Assembly: GCA_964429805.1 (NCBI GenBank) | Contig: CAYSDH010000009.1 | Span: 1-63,247, forward strand | Reading direction: 5' to 3' | Source of the DNA: CAYSDH01 sp964429805 | GTDB taxonomy: Bacteria > Bacteroidota > Bacteroidia > Flavobacteriales_D > JABDKJ01 | DNA: 63,247 nucleotides | Shown here: piece after piece, positions 52,239 through 60,765 of the stretch | Numbering within the stretch: the first letter of the stretch is position 1 | Layout of the letters: each line of letters opens with the position of its first letter | The notes under the pieces: model-generated | Databases searched by the model: none | The model's input: only the letters and a program-made list of their open reading frames with translations | Told to the model about the DNA's origin: nothing | Made by a program: the position numbers and the translations under genes

Positions 52239-52679
52239 ATGCATACTGAACCCGGAGTATTTGAATACATGATGATGCCTTTCAAGAAATTTGCTGATTT
52301 CTCAGGCCGCTCGAGAAGAAAAGAATATTGGTTTTTCAACCTGTTAATCATCGTTGTGTACTTTGGCCTTGCTATTCTCACAGGCGGCCTTGGTGCGATG
52401 AGCCAATCCGGAGACATGGCCTTTGCAGGTATGATTCCACTAATGATATTCTTATTGGTCATCATCGTGCCTTCGTTGGCCGTAACGGTCAGAAGACTTC
52501 ATGATATTGGAAAAAGTGGCTGGTGGATTTTAATCTCTTTAGTGCCTATTGCCAGTCTCGTACTTTTTGTATTTTCTCTTATGGACAGTGAGCCTGGAGC
52601 GAATAAGTGGGGGCCAAACCCAAAGAATATCGGTGATACTGAAATAGAGACGATAGACCATTTAATCAACGAAGATTGA
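52239..52679 (+). CDS. DUF805 membrane protein (tandem copy 1)
   Basis: A 146-residue inner-membrane protein of the DUF805/YhaH family. The N-terminal block KKFADFSGRSRRKEYW is followed by three or four membrane helices (about 30-50, 65-85, 105-125), the conserved LAVTVRRLHDIGKSGWW after the second, and the end PGANKWGPNPKN. Function unknown across the family. It precedes a second copy by 27 bp, in the same direction. Confidence 0.9.
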   Translation: MHTEPGVFEYMMMPFKKFADFSGRSRRKEYWFFNLLIIVVYFGLAILTGGLGAMSQSGDMAFAGMIPLMIFLLVIIVPSLAVTVRRLHDIGKSGWWILISLVPIASLVLFVFSLMDSEPGANKWGPNPKNIGDTEIETIDHLINED

Positions 52680-52706
52680 TTCTTCTACCTTCTAAAATTT
52701 GAACCC

Positions 52707-53156
52707 ATGAGCAGTATTCAGACCACACCCACCACCTGGGAGTTTATGACCATGCCTTTACACAAGTATGTTGATTTCTCAGGTAGATCGAGGAGGTCAG
52801 AATACTGGTGGTTTCAAGTTTTTCAAGTGCTGGTTGGTATTGCGTTTAGTATCGTTGAGGCCTCGTTTGGCGCGATGGGTGCTAACACTGTTGGAAGTAT
52901 ACTCGAAGGATTTTCAGACATTTTTAGCTTGGCCATGTTTATTCCTTCAATCGCGGTTGGAGTAAGAAGACTGCATGACATAGGCCGAAGTGGCTGGTGG
53001 TTACTCCTGGTATTCACCATTATTGGAATAGTCGTACTCCTAGTCTGGCACTGTACTGACAGCGAACCTGGTTCTAATAAATGGGGTCCCAATCCGAAGA
53101 ATCCGCAAGAGATGGAAATTGATACGATTGACCATCTGATTACAGAAGACGACTAA
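52707..53156 (+). CDS. DUF805 membrane protein (tandem copy 2)
   Basis: A 149-residue DUF805 protein, clearly duplicated with the preceding gene: HKYVDFSGRSRRSEYWWFQ, IAVGVRRLHDIGRSGWW, PGSNKWGPNPKNPQEMEIDTIDHLI. The latter shares the same IETIDHLI-type end with copy 1, which is beyond the family core and supports recent duplication. Both probably act as heteromers or redundant membrane proteins, which is inference. It converges with the RDD gene, 3 bp between stops. Confidence 0.9.
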   Translation: MSSIQTTPTTWEFMTMPLHKYVDFSGRSRRSEYWWFQVFQVLVGIAFSIVEASFGAMGANTVGSILEGFSDIFSLAMFIPSIAVGVRRLHDIGRSGWWLLLVFTIIGIVVLLVWHCTDSEPGSNKWGPNPKNPQEMEIDTIDHLITEDD

Positions 53157-53159
53157 CGC

Positions 53160-53885
53160 TCAGCGAGTCAGTACGATATAATCTTTTATCAGCGTTTTTA
53201 AGAAATTTAAGTGCCCCTGCTTCTCATCTTTTTTAATAGATAGAATGTCCTGCACGCGGCTAGAAGCCTGAAGCACTGCCTCTCGGTGCGCGTCATTTTT
53301 GTATCGGTTATAGCGATCCACGGTGTTTTTAAGCGTCAGCATGTCTTGCTCACTCAGCTTTCTAATCTGAGGAAACTGCGGCTCATAATCATCAGTAGTG
53401 GTGATGCTAAGGAGTTTTTCTAAAGCCAGATTTCTACGCGGCTCAAGTCTCACTACGGTCGTATTAGAAAGTATACCACCCATGCGCTGAGACTTGTCAC
53501 TCGAACTGACCATGATGGCACCCAGCGCACCTGCTGTGAGGTAGATGTCGACCATTCTAAATGACCACCTTATGATGTAATCGAGCATCTCTGGATTTTT
53601 ACCAGTCACGGTCACTACCTTGGTTTTTAAGGCCATTTTACCCAGCGTCTGACCGTTGTTAAATATCTCTAGCACCAAGGTGTACAAGAAAAAAGGCACA
53701 AACGTGATCAGCATCACTATCCACTCAGAGCGAACACCAATGATGCCGACAAACGAACTAAAAATTCCCAGCCCCATAGTCAACGCGAAGAAGTCCAGTA
53801 GCCAAGCCAAGAACCTGTCTCGCAGATTGGCCAGCTCATATTCTATACGCACATTCTGCGTGGTGATGATGTCGATTTTTTTCAT
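53160..53885 (-). CDS. RDD family membrane protein
   Basis: A 241-residue protein starting at ATG 53885 (MKKIDIITTQNVRIEYELA), where the RDD motif L-R-D-R-F-L-A-W-L-L-D-F-F lies at 21-33. The frame is open for 95 more codons upstream, but that stretch overlaps the divergent SpoIIM-like gene and lacks family features. Three hydrophobic segments (about 26-48, 55-75, 125-145) are membrane helices, followed by a charged cytosolic tail of about 90 residues. In Bacteroidetes, RDD genes usually face SpoIIM-DUF4129-MoxR clusters, as here; the role is unknown. Confidence 0.88.
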   Translation of the reverse strand: MKKIDIITTQNVRIEYELANLRDRFLAWLLDFFALTMGLGIFSSFVGIIGVRSEWIVMLITFVPFFLYTLVLEIFNNGQTLGKMALKTKVVTVTGKNPEMLDYIIRWSFRMVDIYLTAGALGAIMVSSSDKSQRMGGILSNTTVVRLEPRRNLALEKLLSITTTDDYEPQFPQIRKLSEQDMLTLKNTVDRYNRYKNDAHREAVLQASSRVQDILSIKKDEKQGHLNFLKTLIKDYIVLTR

Positions 53886-53972
53886 CGGTGCAGTGAAATA
53901 ACACAAAATTGCCATGGCTCCGCATAAGCGAACAGAACTTATATCTTTAGTGGCTCTACGGAGACCTAGAAG

Positions 53973-56045
53973 ATGCGGGAAACAGATTTCATTGACCAGA
54001 ATAAGAGCAAGTGGAAGGAACTCGAGCGAATGAATCGCGAGAAGGCCAAGGACCCTGCTAAGCTCTCCGAACTTTTTGTTGAAGTCACCAATGACCTCTC
54101 CTACTCTAAGTCCTACTACCCGAACAGGTCTATCAAAGTATATCTCAACAACTTGGCGCTCGCCATTCACTCGCGAGTGTATAAGAATAAGGCGGGCAGC
54201 CGAAAGAGATTCAGAGACTTTTGGACTACCCAGTTGCCAAGGGTCATGTACGAAACCCGTTGGAGCCTGTTCATCGCTTTTTTAGTTTTTGCTTTTTCTA
54301 TGGCCATTGGTGTGGTGAGTAGCATTTATGATCCGGGCTTTGCCCGACACATTCTTGGTGATGGATATATTGCCATGACCGAGGCTAACATTGATAACAA
54401 CGACCCCATGGCCGTGTACAAAGACATGCGCCAGATGGACATGTTTGTCTTCATTGCCATCAATAACATTTGGGTGTCATTTTTGGTCTTCATACTTGGC
54501 GCCACACTCTGTGTAGGCACCGTGATAGTACTTATCTCTAACGGAGTAATGGTCGGAGTATTCCAGTGGTTCTTTGTCGAGCGCGGACTGTTTCAAGAGT
54601 CCTTCTTAACCATTTGGATGCACGGCATGCCCGAGATCATGAGCATTGTACTTGCCGGAAGTGCCGGCATGGTGCTGGGCAGAGGCATCCTGTTTCCAGG
54701 CACATATACTCGAAAGGAGAGTTTTCTAATCGCTGCGCGAAGAGGCATTATGATCATGCTCGGAATTACTCCTGTCTTTCTCTTTGCTGCATTTGTAGAA
54801 GGATTTGCCACTCGCTACACGGAGTTACCTGATGTGCTACGCGCAGCTATTATTTTACTTTCTGGTGCAGCCATGGTGTACTATTTTATCATTCTGCCGT
54901 ACCGCAAGCATGGCCGAAATGGCTACTTGATGCGCAGAATATTCTTGGGCTTAGCTATCGGCTTGCCGCTCTCGCTCTTCTCCGTTTATCAGTTTGTAGA
55001 CAGAAAAAATATGGCCATCGCCATGGTGCTCGCCATTTTTGGAAACTTCCTGATATCCATGATTGCTTATCTGACTTACAAAGACAGCTTTATTGAAGCA
55101 GAAGAGAAAGACAAAGTCAGCACCAGACTGAAAGTTCCAGAGTCGGCCAAGCACAAATACAGACTGCGCAGAGACAAGAAAAACCCGCAAATCTATACCG
55201 ATATTTTTGCGCTTTACAGCAAAGAAGTGTTTGGACTAATGCCCAAATTCATTGGTCTTACAGTGAGTTATGTGCTCTGTGTGATGCTCTATGCGACAGA
55301 TGCCTTTGACAACAACTTTTTCTTTCAGTTTGAAGAGTTTGACTGGCTCATGCCAGCCGTAGGTATGGCTATCATTAAAGTAGATGAGCTCTTTGACCAT
55401 CAAGCCAGCTTCCATCTTTACGTACTCAACGTCATATTTTTTGGTAGCGCCTATCTCATCTGCACACGTGCATGGATTAACTTCTATCTCAAAGAAACTG
55501 GAAGAGAGGCCTGGTCCACCACACAGTTTGCCATGACAAACTGGCCATGGATACTGCTCATTTCCATCATCTGTCACCTTATCTTTTTCATCGAGGCGCC
55601 ATTGAGTTTTTTAGTCATGGTCATTGTCATGCCTGTCATGCTTGCCTTGGCGGCAACTATGACACTCAGAAAAGCGCTATCTCTTAATATCAGTGAAATC
55701 TTAGGGATGATCATCAACGGCTACGTGCGTTCCCTTGGTTTATTTGCCACCGTGTTTGTGACCGCGGTGCTGTTCATGCTGATCTTAAACTCTGGACTCA
55801 TCGACCTGATTATAGACTCTACACTCTCTAACATACAGATGAGTGAAGAGACGTACCCGCTCGTGCTAAGAGTCATTCGCACGGCCACCACCTTTTTTGG
55901 ACTATGCATGGTGCTGCCCTTATTCATGTTTGGCAGCGCATTTGGTTTTCTCTCTTTTCATGAGATGAACACCGCCACTGGATTGAAAAAAGACATTGAC
56001 GAAATTTCTCCAAACAGAAGAGCGTATGGCTTGGTCAAAGAGTAA
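53973..56045 (+). CDS. Double-length SpoIIM-like membrane protein
   Basis: A 690-residue inner-membrane protein. Residues about 1-330 are a SpoIIM domain as in Bacteroidetes 320-residue homologs: the charged N-terminus MRETDFIDQNKSKWKELE, then helices with WVSFLVFILGATLCVGTV, SFLTIWMHGMPEIMSIVLAG and FLIAARRGIMIM. Residues about 400-690 add a further block of at least five helices with a soluble charged linker before it, which elsewhere is, as far as I recall, a separate gene. So this looks like a fusion. Its 3' end overlaps the DUF4129 gene by 20 bp. Probably a membrane component of the same system as MoxR and DUF58. Confidence 0.82.
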   Translation: MRETDFIDQNKSKWKELERMNREKAKDPAKLSELFVEVTNDLSYSKSYYPNRSIKVYLNNLALAIHSRVYKNKAGSRKRFRDFWTTQLPRVMYETRWSLFIAFLVFAFSMAIGVVSSIYDPGFARHILGDGYIAMTEANIDNNDPMAVYKDMRQMDMFVFIAINNIWVSFLVFILGATLCVGTVIVLISNGVMVGVFQWFFVERGLFQESFLTIWMHGMPEIMSIVLAGSAGMVLGRGILFPGTYTRKESFLIAARRGIMIMLGITPVFLFAAFVEGFATRYTELPDVLRAAIILLSGAAMVYYFIILPYRKHGRNGYLMRRIFLGLAIGLPLSLFSVYQFVDRKNMAIAMVLAIFGNFLISMIAYLTYKDSFIEAEEKDKVSTRLKVPESAKHKYRLRRDKKNPQIYTDIFALYSKEVFGLMPKFIGLTVSYVLCVMLYATDAFDNNFFFQFEEFDWLMPAVGMAIIKVDELFDHQASFHLYVLNVIFFGSAYLICTRAWINFYLKETGREAWSTTQFAMTNWPWILLISIICHLIFFIEAPLSFLVMVIVMPVMLALAATMTLRKALSLNISEILGMIINGYVRSLGLFATVFVTAVLFMLILNSGLIDLIIDSTLSNIQMSEETYPLVLRVIRTATTFFGLCMVLPLFMFGSAFGFLSFHEMNTATGLKKDIDEISPNRRAYGLVKE

Positions 56046-56841
56046 GCCTCTGCCACATATCTTGGCTTTAGTGCTGCTTTGTCTTTGTTCACTCGGAGCG
56101 CACGCTCAACTAGAAATTAACGATGAGCCCTATTATGAGATAGAAGAAATTGAGGTCAGTGATGAAGACTACTTTGAAGAGAAAAACGCCACGAGTCCTG
56201 CAACTTTAGACTCAGAGGCTGACAGACTCTACCGCAACGAAAGTGTCACTGCGCCACACAGCAACCCCGATGTGTGGGATGAGGTGGTAGATGGAGCCGA
56301 ATTCAACGAAAAAGATGCACCAAAAGAAGAGAAGGCTCCGACACAGATTGACCTTCCATCAAGCAGTTCAAACTTTGGTGGGCTATTCCAGATTATAGTG
56401 ATTTTGGCCATTGCCGCCATCCTGGTTTTAATCATTGTGAAACTGAGTCAAGGAGATGTCACCGTCAATAGAAAGGTGGTTAATCTTGACATGGAGCAAA
56501 TTGATGCTGCCGAGCAAAACATTAGAGAAAGTGATCTTGAGCGACTCTTGAGATTAGCCTTAGAAGCCCAAGACTATCGTATGGCGCTGCGCGTGAGGTA
56601 TCTGATGATACTCAAAGAACTAGACAGTAAAGGTTGGATTACCCACAGTCCTGAGAAAACCAATCTCAACTATCTGATGGAATTGTCAAATAGACCTGAA
56701 AGCACACGCTTCTCTGATCTTACTCAAATCTTTGAGTACGTGTGGTATGCTGAAATAACTATTCCTGCCAAAGATGACGCACTCTTTGCTCGAGAGTTTG
56801 GCGGTTTTCTAACTGAATTAACCAGCACTGATGAAAACTAA
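56026..56841 (+). CDS. DUF4129-type membrane protein
   Basis: A 271-residue protein. The start is ATG 56026 inside the upstream gene, giving a signal-like N-terminus (to AHAQ); a longer frame from 55996 is less likely. The mature part is a very acidic extracytoplasmic region (about 25-105), one membrane helix (about 115-140, IIVILAIAAILVLIIVKL), and a helical cytosolic domain of the DUF4129 type (RLLRLALEAQDYRMALRVRYLMILKELDSKGWI, then TNLNYLMEL). It overlaps the next gene by 11 bp. DUF4129 proteins occur with MoxR/DUF58 operons and transglutaminase-like genes; function unproven. Confidence 0.85.
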   Translation: MAWSKSKPLPHILALVLLCLCSLGAHAQLEINDEPYYEIEEIEVSDEDYFEEKNATSPATLDSEADRLYRNESVTAPHSNPDVWDEVVDGAEFNEKDAPKEEKAPTQIDLPSSSSNFGGLFQIIVILAIAAILVLIIVKLSQGDVTVNRKVVNLDMEQIDAAEQNIRESDLERLLRLALEAQDYRMALRVRYLMILKELDSKGWITHSPEKTNLNYLMELSNRPESTRFSDLTQIFEYVWYAEITIPAKDDALFAREFGGFLTELTSTDEN

Positions 56842-58123
56842 TCAGGCTACCGGCATAGTGATTTTGATGGTGGTGCTCATAGTCGGGCTCATATACATGC
56901 TCCACGAGCCGAGCTATAATTGGTACAGTCACGATTATATGGAAGAGGGCGACTCTAGTATTGAGCCTTATGGTAATCAACTCTTTTATGAGTACCTAAA
57001 AACTCAGCGCCCTGAAGACCAGTTTCATCAACTAGACTCAGCCATACACATTGACTTACAGCCGTTTGTAGATAGCGCAGTGACCGACTACAACTACGTT
57101 ATAATGGGCCGATTTCCGGCCAAGCCAGACTCTGCTGACATGGAGTCCTTTTTTAATTTCGTAGCTCAGGGCAACAGTGTTTTCATCTACTCCGAAGACC
57201 CCAAAGAATGGCTCATGGACGAGCTGCACTCATCAGAATGTCTCCTTTATTGGCCAGACTATTCTTACGGATATTCCAATCCTAATTACATTAATGACAG
57301 TGTGGTACAAGTCAACTTTACCCACCCAGAATTGAGCGTAGATAGCGGATACAGATTCGCTCATCGTGTGGAGTCTCACTTAGAGAAGCATCAGTGGATG
57401 CATGCTAACCCAGACATGTTTTGTGAAGACAACCTGTCATTTGCCTCACTCGGCACACTAAATGATCAAGTCAACTTTGTTCGTGTGCTTTATGGAGAAG
57501 GTGCCGTGCACATTCACTTCACACCAAAGCTCTTCTCAAATTATTATTTGACCAAACAAGTAGGCAGAGATTATGTTGATGCCTCTTTGGCTCATCTATC
57601 AGAGGGTGACATTATCTACGATATGAAAAGCTGGTCTGGCAATCCTTTTTGGCAAGGAGAGAATAGTCATGAGCAAAGTCAAGGCCCCTTGCGCTTCATA
57701 CTTTCTCAAGAGAGTTTGAGGTGGGGTCTGTACACCCTCTTTGGCATAGCTGGCCTGCTTGTAGTCTTCGCATTTACGCGCAAGCAGCGGGTGATTCCTG
57801 TGATTCATCCCAAAGAGAATTCGAGTATGGAGTATGTTGAGACCATCACAGAGCTCTACTTTCAGCATGGTGGTCAAGGCCGCGTGCACAAGCATCTGAC
57901 TGACCAGTTTAGGTTGTTTTTAAGAGAACGATATCGTCTAACCAGCAGCGAAACCGATGAAGACTACACGTCCCAAATCGCACAAGTATCTGGTGTGCAT
58001 GAAGACCACATTAACGATATCATACGCACCATGAATAAGGGCAGCGTGAATTACAATGTGACAAGCGATTTGCTGATAGAGTATTACAAATTATTGAACC
58101 ACTTTTACGAACACTGTAAATGA
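56831..58123 (+). CDS. DUF4350-type membrane protein
   Basis: A 430-residue protein. One membrane helix at residues 5-22, then an extracytoplasmic GATase-like domain with GNQLFYEYLKTQRP, a later MGRFPAKPDSADMESFFNFVAQGNSVFIYS and GAVHIHFTPKLFSNYYL, a second membrane helix near 300-318 (LRWGLYTLFGIAGLLVVFAF), and a C-terminal helical domain (RVHKHLTDQFRLFLRERYRL ... HEDHINDIIRTMN). This is the DUF4350 layout. It overlaps both neighbours (11 and 4 bp), fitting a stoichiometric complex with the DUF4129 and MoxR proteins. Confidence 0.85.
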   Translation: MKTNQATGIVILMVVLIVGLIYMLHEPSYNWYSHDYMEEGDSSIEPYGNQLFYEYLKTQRPEDQFHQLDSAIHIDLQPFVDSAVTDYNYVIMGRFPAKPDSADMESFFNFVAQGNSVFIYSEDPKEWLMDELHSSECLLYWPDYSYGYSNPNYINDSVVQVNFTHPELSVDSGYRFAHRVESHLEKHQWMHANPDMFCEDNLSFASLGTLNDQVNFVRVLYGEGAVHIHFTPKLFSNYYLTKQVGRDYVDASLAHLSEGDIIYDMKSWSGNPFWQGENSHEQSQGPLRFILSQESLRWGLYTLFGIAGLLVVFAFTRKQRVIPVIHPKENSSMEYVETITELYFQHGGQGRVHKHLTDQFRLFLRERYRLTSSETDEDYTSQIAQVSGVHEDHINDIIRTMNKGSVNYNVTSDLLIEYYKLLNHFYEHCK

Positions 58124-59250
58124 CTATGGAAGACAACAACACAAACCAAAGCCCGGATAATCAGCCTGAAAAGCGGCCAGCAGAAAACCCTGCCTCGCAG
58201 TCCATACCACCAGTGCCAAAACCCTCAGCACCGTCAGCGCCTTCTGCTCCAGCATTTGGCGAGCAGTCTAGCATAGACCGCTATCGCTCTGCGCATGATA
58301 GTGATGTGATGGCTATCGGTATGGCCATGGCCAAGATTAAGAATGAAGTGGGCAAAGTAGTTATCGGCATGGATGACCTGACTGAGATGCTCATGGTCGC
58401 CCTTTTCTCAGGAGGAAATGTGCTCTTAGAAGGAGTGCCCGGCATAGCCAAAACACTATCGGCACGGATGCTATCAAAGAGTATCAATACTGAGTTTTCA
58501 CGTATTCAGTTTACGCCCGACCTCATGCCGACTGACATACTCGGTACCACCATTTTTAATATGAAGACCAGCGAGTTTGAGTTTAAAAAGGGACCCATTT
58601 TCTCTAACATTATTCTGATTGATGAGGTCAACCGTGCACCAGCCAAAACGCAGGCAGCCTTGATGGAGGTGATGGAAGAAAAACAGGTGACCGTAGAGGG
58701 AGAATCGCATAAGATGGGCTTCCCGTTTTTCATCATTGCTACTCAAAATCCAGTAGAACAAGAAGGTACATACAAGCTGCCAGAGGCACAGATGGACCGC
58801 TTCCTGTTTAGACTAACCTTAGACTATCCAGACTTAAATGATGAGCGACTAATTCTGCACCGTTTTAAAAGCGACTTCAATTCTAGCGTGCAGAATAGTG
58901 TGACTCCAGTTATTGATGCCACCGAAATTGCCAAGTGCATGAAGGTGGTTGAAGGCATTCATGTCAACGATGGCTTGCTCGACTACATCGCCAATATAGT
59001 TGTAGCTACGCGAAATAATGGTGACCTGTATCTAGGCGCATCGCCACGTGCATCACTAGCCATACTCAAGGCTGCCAAGGCACTAGCGGTAATTAGAGGT
59101 AAGAGTTTTGTGACTCCTGATCATGTGAAGGCAGTGACTTATCCAGTGCTCAATCACAGAATTATTTTGTCACACGAGCGTGAGCTTGAAGGAGGCTCAG
59201 TGCGTGATGTCATCAATAGCATTGTGGAGAGTATTGAAATACCACGCTAA
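58120..59250 (+). CDS. MoxR family AAA+ ATPase
   Basis: A 376-residue AAA+ ATPase acting as a chaperone or assembly factor, usually for a metal- or VWA-domain partner. Residues 1-50 are a Pro/Ser/Ala-rich linker unusual for the family. The AAA+ core follows: Walker A GVPGIAKT (105-112), Walker B IILIDEVNRAP (165-175), sensor 1 ATQNPVEQEGTYKLPEAQMDRFLF and sensor 2 SPRASLAI. It overlaps the DUF4350 gene by 4 bp and precedes DUF58 by 24 bp. The partner is most likely the DUF58 protein. Confidence 0.94.
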   Translation: MTMEDNNTNQSPDNQPEKRPAENPASQSIPPVPKPSAPSAPSAPAFGEQSSIDRYRSAHDSDVMAIGMAMAKIKNEVGKVVIGMDDLTEMLMVALFSGGNVLLEGVPGIAKTLSARMLSKSINTEFSRIQFTPDLMPTDILGTTIFNMKTSEFEFKKGPIFSNIILIDEVNRAPAKTQAALMEVMEEKQVTVEGESHKMGFPFFIIATQNPVEQEGTYKLPEAQMDRFLFRLTLDYPDLNDERLILHRFKSDFNSSVQNSVTPVIDATEIAKCMKVVEGIHVNDGLLDYIANIVVATRNNGDLYLGASPRASLAILKAAKALAVIRGKSFVTPDHVKAVTYPVLNHRIILSHERELEGGSVRDVINSIVESIEIPR

Positions 59251-59274
59251 AAGGCAAAATTCTAAGCAAGCACA

Positions 59275-60633
59275 GTGCTAAAATTAATCCTCAATCGATA
59301 TTTGGATAACCTGAGAGGAATCCTGCTCGGAAAGCGACTCCTCTTCGCATTAGCTGGCGTAGCCCTGCTTTTTGTGTCGAGTTTTGCTTTTCCGAAGCTC
59401 TTCCCTTTCGCACAGTCCATGTTGGTGATAGTGATTGCACTTGCCGTGGCCGATTTGTTTATGCTCCATAACAAAGGAATAAAACTACATGGCCAAAGAA
59501 CCACCACTCCTGTGCTCTCTCTGGGCGATGAGAATAAAGTCGTCATCTCGCTTAAGAATCAATCGCCTATACTCCTCAAGGCTGAGCTGATTGACGAACT
59601 ACCTGTACAGTTACAAATCAGAAATTTTTCTGAAGAATTAGAGATAAAAGGCTCAAGGGTAAAGGAGATTGCATACACCATCAGACCGCTTGAGCGAGGA
59701 GTATATCAGTTTGGCGATATGCGCGTCATTACCCGCACTTTGCTCGACCTCTTTGCGCGCAGAATTACAATACCTGCATCAGAAAAAATAGAGGTCTATC
59801 CGAGTATCATTCAGATGAAGGAGCTGGAGATAAAAGCCTTTTCGAGAATCGCACTAGACCAAGGCATCAAAAAACTCAGGCGCAGAGGGGTGAGTTATGA
59901 GTTTGAGCAGATCTCACCTTATGTAAAAGGTGATGACATCAGACACATCAACTGGAAGGCCACCGCGCGAACCAACGATTTGATGGTAAACAGGTTTGAA
60001 ACAGAGCGCTCTCAGTCCATATACACAGTCATCTGCAAGACAAGAGAAATGCGCATGCCATTTAACGGACTGAGCCTGATGGATTACGCGGTCAATACGT
60101 CATTGGCGCTCAGCAACATCGCTTTGCTTAAGTATGACAAAATGGGCTTGATTACTTTCTCCGATAAAATAGGCAGCACCATCAAAGCAGAACGAAAGGC
60201 TGGTCAGTTGAAGTACATCATGAACGCGCTGTACAACGAGCAGGAGCGTGAGACTGAGGCCAACTACGACCTCTTTAACCGCAGTCTTCAGCAGATAGCG
60301 CGAAATAGGAGTTTGCTCTTTTTATTTACCAATTTTGAGAGTGAATACGCGGCAGAACGCGCACTACCTCATCTGCGTATGATTGCCCGAAAACACCTCT
60401 TAGTCACCATTTTCTTCAAGAACACAGAAATTGAAAAGTTTGCAGATGGGCGAGCCGAAGACCTCAGGGGAATCTACACCCGCACCATCGCAAGGAAGAT
60501 GATCAATGAAAAAAGAGCCATTGTCAAAAAACTTCAACGAAGCAATATTCAGTGCATACTCACAGAGCCAGAAAAACTGTCTATGGACACTGTCAATAAG
60601 TATCTTGAATTGAAGTCAAGAGGTATGATCTGA
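59275..60633 (+). CDS. DUF58 (VWA-like) membrane protein
   Basis: A 452-residue protein. GTG start at 59275 is the first usable codon after the MoxR stop (24 bp). Two hydrophobic segments near the N-terminus (about 22-40 and 45-65) are membrane helices, followed by an immunoglobulin-like stretch (about 80-170) and a soluble domain with the DUF58 block KGDDIRHINWKATART at about 218-233, then a VWA-like part with MDYAVNTSLALSNIALLKYDKMGLITFSDKIG. Typical partner of MoxR. Last gene of the operon. Confidence 0.92.
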   Translation: MLKLILNRYLDNLRGILLGKRLLFALAGVALLFVSSFAFPKLFPFAQSMLVIVIALAVADLFMLHNKGIKLHGQRTTTPVLSLGDENKVVISLKNQSPILLKAELIDELPVQLQIRNFSEELEIKGSRVKEIAYTIRPLERGVYQFGDMRVITRTLLDLFARRITIPASEKIEVYPSIIQMKELEIKAFSRIALDQGIKKLRRRGVSYEFEQISPYVKGDDIRHINWKATARTNDLMVNRFETERSQSIYTVICKTREMRMPFNGLSLMDYAVNTSLALSNIALLKYDKMGLITFSDKIGSTIKAERKAGQLKYIMNALYNEQERETEANYDLFNRSLQQIARNRSLLFLFTNFESEYAAERALPHLRMIARKHLLVTIFFKNTEIEKFADGRAEDLRGIYTRTIARKMINEKRAIVKKLQRSNIQCILTEPEKLSMDTVNKYLELKSRGMI

Positions 60634-60765
60634 TCCGCCATATTTCTGAGCCAAAGTGACTTCTACGGCCCAATAAAAAAGGCCAGCCAATAGATTGACC
60701 CACGCAACTATCCTCCCTAACTTTACGTATACCAGTATTTTACATTTGGTCAAAGTAGGATTATC

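Noticed and set aside
53886..54170. A 95-codon N-terminal extension of the RDD protein
   Set aside because: It would overlap the divergent SpoIIM-like start; the RDD family N-terminus (MKKIDIITTQN) begins exactly at 53885.
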